Assembly: GCF_003337235.1 (NCBI RefSeq)
Contig: NZ_QPJC01000003.1
Location: forward strand, 223,724-287,723
From: Halopolyspora algeriensis
Lineage (GTDB): Bacteria; Actinomycetota; Actinomycetes; Mycobacteriales; Pseudonocardiaceae
Reading direction: 5' to 3'
Length of the DNA stretch: 64,000 nt
The notes under the pieces are model-generated. The model saw only the letters and a program-made list of their open reading frames with translations. It did not search any database and was not told the DNA's origin. Made by a program: the position numbers and the translations under genes. Positions 61,428-64,000 of this stretch are shown one piece after another. How positions within the stretch are numbered: the first letter of the stretch is position 1; every line of letters starts with the position of its first letter.

Positions 61428-64000
61428 GTGCCCGACTCCGATACCTCCGCCCCTGCATCCGGCGGCTGGATACGCCGCCTCGCCGCCGCGTGCTGGCGTC
61501 ATCCCGCCATCGTCGTCCTGACGATCGGCGCATCGGTCTCGGCACTCGGCATCGAAGCCCTCATCCCGCTGCTGACCAGGGCCGCCGTCGACCGCGCCGT
61601 GGTCGGTAGCACCGCCGGACTCGGCTGGATCGTGACCGCGATGGTGGGGCTGAGCCTGTTCCGCTACGGCGCGGCCTTCGTGCGCCGATACACGGCGGGC
61701 AGGCTCGCCGTCAACGTGCAGCACGACCTGCGGCGAGCGGTGTTCGGCGCGGTGCAGCGCTTCGACGGCGGCAAGCAGGACGCCCTGCGCACCGGGCAGG
61801 TCGTCTCCCGATCCATCAGCGACCTGCAGTTGGTCTACAGCCTGCTGGCGATGACACCGATGGCGGCCGGAACGCTGGTGCTGGCCCTGGTCGCCCTCGG
61901 GATCATGCTGTGGCTGTCCCCGCTGCTGACCGTGGTCTCCCTGGTCGTGACACCACTGATCGCCGTGATCTCCGCCCGCAGCAGGAAGACGCTGTTTCCC
62001 GCCACCTGGGCGGCACAGCAGAGCGCCGCCGACATCGCCCAGCACGTCGAGGAAACCGTGACCGGCGTGCGCGTGGTGAAGGGATTCGGACAGGAGTCCC
62101 GGGAAGTCGAACGCCTGCGCTCGAAAGCCCGCACGCTGTTCGCCGACCGCCTGCGGACCGCGAGCATGACCGCGCTGCCCGCGGCGAGTCTGGCCGCCCT
62201 GCCTGCCGCCGGGCAGGTCGGTGTTCTCGGCCTGGGCGGGTGGCTGGTGCTGCAGGGCCGGGTCAGCCTCGGCACGTTCGTGGCCTTCTCCGGCTACGTG
62301 GCCATGCTGGCCGGGCCCGCACGGATGCTGTCGAGCCTGATCATCCAGTCGCAGCTCGCCCGGGCGGGTGTGGAGCGCCTCCACGACCTGATCGATTCCC
62401 AGCCCGAGGTGGTCGACGCGCCGGATGCGGTGGACCTGCCGGAAGGGCCGCTGCGAGTCGAACTCGACGATGTCCGCTTCGGCTACAGCCGGGACGAACC
62501 CGTACTGCGCGGCATCTCGCTGCAGGTGCGCTCGGGCGAGACGGTCGCGCTGGTCGGTTCCGCCGGTTCGGGCAAGTCGACCGTATCGCTGCTGCTGCCC
62601 CGCTTCTACGACGTGCACGCAGGCAGCATCCGGATCGGCACCGACACCGACGAGGCGCCCGCCCACGACATCCGCCGGATCCGCATGGACTCCCTGCGGG
62701 ACTCCATCGGTGTCGTGTTCGAGGAAGCCTTCCTGTTCTCCGACACCATCCGCGGCAACATCGCCTACGGGCGCCCGGATGCCTCCGACGAGGAGATCGT
62801 GGCCGCGGCGCGTGCCGCCGAGGCCCACGAGTTCGCCAGTGCGCTGCCCGACGGCTACGACACGCTCGTCGGCGAGCGCGGGCTCACCCTGTCCGGCGGT
62901 CAGCGGCAACGCATCGCCCTGGCTCGGGCCCTGCTGTCCGATCCCCGGATCCTCGTGCTCGACGACGCGACCTCGGCGGTCGATCCGGCCACCGAGGCGA
63001 CCATCCACGCGACACTGCGCTCGGTGACCGCGCAGCGCACGACACTGCTCGTGGCTCATCGCCGTTCGACGCTGGCGCTGGCCGACCGCATCGCGGTGCT
63101 CGACGAGGGGTGCGTGATCGATGTCGGCACGCAGCAAGAGCTGGAACAGCGGTGCGCGCTGTTCCGGGAACTGCTGGCCGGGCCGGGCGCGACGATCGAC
63201 GATCCACAGCACACCGTGGCCCCGGCCGAGGAGGGCGTCACGCCCGAGCTGTGGCCCGAGCCCACCGGGGAGGAAGCCGTACCGCATCGGTCCGCCCCGG
63301 CTGCGGCGGCACCGACGTCCGGGACACCGCGCGGGATGCGTCCCGCCGGTGGTGGCGCGACCGGTTCGGGTGGGCTCCCGCCGAGCCACGAGCTGCTCGA
63401 CGGGCTGCGCAGGCTCCCGCCCGCCACCGCCGCACCGGACCTGGGGACCGAGAACCCGACCGCCCCGGACCCCGAGTTCCGGCTGCGCGGACTGTTCCGG
63501 CCGATCCGCTGGGGTCTGGCACTGACCGTGCTGCTGGTCGCCGGGGACGCGCTGTCCTCGGTCACGTTGCCGTCCCTGGTGCGCTGGGGTGTCGACAACG
63601 GTGTCAGTGCGGGGAGCACCACGGCGCTGTGGGCGGTGACCGGCGCGGGCGCCCTGGTGGTCGCCCTCGGCTGGCTGATGGTGCGGCTGCAGACCGTCGT
63701 GACCGCCCGGACCGGTGAAAGCCTGCTGTACCTGCTGCGTCTGCGCAGCTTCGCGCACCTGCAGCGGCTCGGGCTCGACTACTACGAGCGGGAACTCGGC
63801 GGGCGCATCATGACCCGGATGACCACCGACGTCGATGCGCTGTCGTCGTTTCTGCAGACGGGACTGGCCACGGCCGTGGTCAGCGCGCTGACCGTTCTCG
63901 GCATCACCGTGGCCCTGATGGTCACCGATCTCTCGCTGGCGCTGGTGGCTCTGGCCGTACTGCCGCTGCTGCTGGCGGCCACCGTCGTGTTCCGCAGGGT
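61428..64000 (+). CDS. Two-in-one ABC exporter, N-terminal part (runs off right edge)
   Basis: From GTG 61428 the frame is open to the window edge (857 codons). It contains a first six-helix transmembrane domain (residues about 25-320) and a complete nucleotide-binding domain (residues about 340-590). After a Pro/Gly linker a second transmembrane domain begins (from about residue 690). In the first ATPase, Walker A is GSAGSGKST and the signature LSGGQRQR is intact. The Q-loop glutamine is Glu (VFEEAF near 429) and the Walker B glutamate is Asp (LVLDDATSAVD near 507), so this site is degenerate. The ribosome site is weak. Confidence 0.85.
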   Translation, partial: MPDSDTSAPASGGWIRRLAAACWRHPAIVVLTIGASVSALGIEALIPLLTRAAVDRAVVGSTAGLGWIVTAMVGLSLFRYGAAFVRRYTAGRLAVNVQHDLRRAVFGAVQRFDGGKQDALRTGQVVSRSISDLQLVYSLLAMTPMAAGTLVLALVALGIMLWLSPLLTVVSLVVTPLIAVISARSRKTLFPATWAAQQSAADIAQHVEETVTGVRVVKGFGQESREVERLRSKARTLFADRLRTASMTALPAASLAALPAAGQVGVLGLGGWLVLQGRVSLGTFVAFSGYVAMLAGPARMLSSLIIQSQLARAGVERLHDLIDSQPEVVDAPDAVDLPEGPLRVELDDVRFGYSRDEPVLRGISLQVRSGETVALVGSAGSGKSTVSLLLPRFYDVHAGSIRIGTDTDEAPAHDIRRIRMDSLRDSIGVVFEEAFLFSDTIRGNIAYGRPDASDEEIVAAARAAEAHEFASALPDGYDTLVGERGLTLSGGQRQRIALARALLSDPRILVLDDATSAVDPATEATIHATLRSVTAQRTTLLVAHRRSTLALADRIAVLDEGCVIDVGTQQELEQRCALFRELLAGPGATIDDPQHTVAPAEEGVTPELWPEPTGEEAVPHRSAPAAAAPTSGTPRGMRPAGGGATGSGGLPPSHELLDGLRRLPPATAAPDLGTENPTAPDPEFRLRGLFRPIRWGLALTVLLVAGDALSSVTLPSLVRWGVDNGVSAGSTTALWAVTGAGALVVALGWLMVRLQTVVTARTGESLLYLLRLRSFAHLQRLGLDYYERELGGRIMTRMTTDVDALSSFLQTGLATAVVSALTVLGITVALMVTDLSLALVALAVLPLLLAATVVFRR

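Noticed and set aside
61362..63758. A long minus-strand open frame near the right end
   Set aside because: The plus strand encodes an ABC exporter with transmembrane and ATPase motifs from 61428 to the edge. The minus frame is a shadow of it.

Overview
The window is high-GC DNA with dense coding on both strands, many GTG and a few TTG starts, and gene families that together point to a Gram-positive actinomycete, most likely Pseudonocardiaceae or Actinopolysporaceae. The pointers are the rho-thrB-thrC-hom-lysA-argS order, an XRE/DUF5753 plus DUF397 pair, EspG and DUF3558 proteins, a subtilisin-inhibitor protein and a streptogrisin-type protease. This placement is inferred from gene content, not from a marker-gene comparison.

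Region 1-9.1 kb (mostly minus strand) is housekeeping. argS, lysA, hom, thrC and thrB run toward rho, with hom, thrC and thrB coupled by 4-base stop/start overlaps. They are followed by a cation-efflux gene with a palindromic leader site and a tRNA-Arg(CCG). Region 9.1-16 kb holds a secreted S1 protease with a textbook terminator, a patatin phospholipase, arfB, a BrnT-like toxin-antitoxin pair with its operator, and a serine beta-lactamase-like hydrolase. At 15.9-18.5 kb a complete cobalamin riboswitch precedes metE, so the B12-independent methionine synthase is probably shut off when B12 is available.

Region 18.6-28.1 kb has a CPBP protease, a class A penicillin-binding protein, an MFS transporter, a repeat-bearing Lys-Ser-Gly-rich protein, a Baeyer-Villiger-type monooxygenase divergent from a TetR regulator, and a secreted protein of unknown role. 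Region 28.1-42.6 kb is a carbon and fatty-acid block on the minus strand: fadA-fadB, a lactate/glycolate permease, glcDEF, a phosphodiesterase, an acyl-CoA dehydrogenase and an alpha-methylacyl-CoA racemase, with a divergent MerR regulator. The fadA promoter and the racemase/merR promoter region carry the same palindrome (TGTKACA-N7-TGTCACA), which suggests one regulator for both.

Region 42.7-49.2 kb has a subtilisin inhibitor, two DUF202 membrane proteins, an internally deleted aldo/keto reductase pseudogene, gcvH behind a tandem glycine riboswitch, and a PucR-family regulator followed by alanine dehydrogenase. Region 49.6-59.7 kb is accessory: an ABC-2 exporter, two VOC proteins, small Cys-rich proteins, an XRE/DUF397 pair with a three-half-site operator, and a compact type VII secretion accessory cluster (helical protein, DUF3558 lipoprotein, PPE-like Pro-rich protein, EspG) without any core secretion gene. 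A hairpin repeat with a conserved 15-base loop occurs three times here. Two copies are 77-bp direct repeats that bracket one VOC gene. The window ends with an acyl-CoA synthetase and the start of a two-in-one ABC exporter that runs off the right edge.
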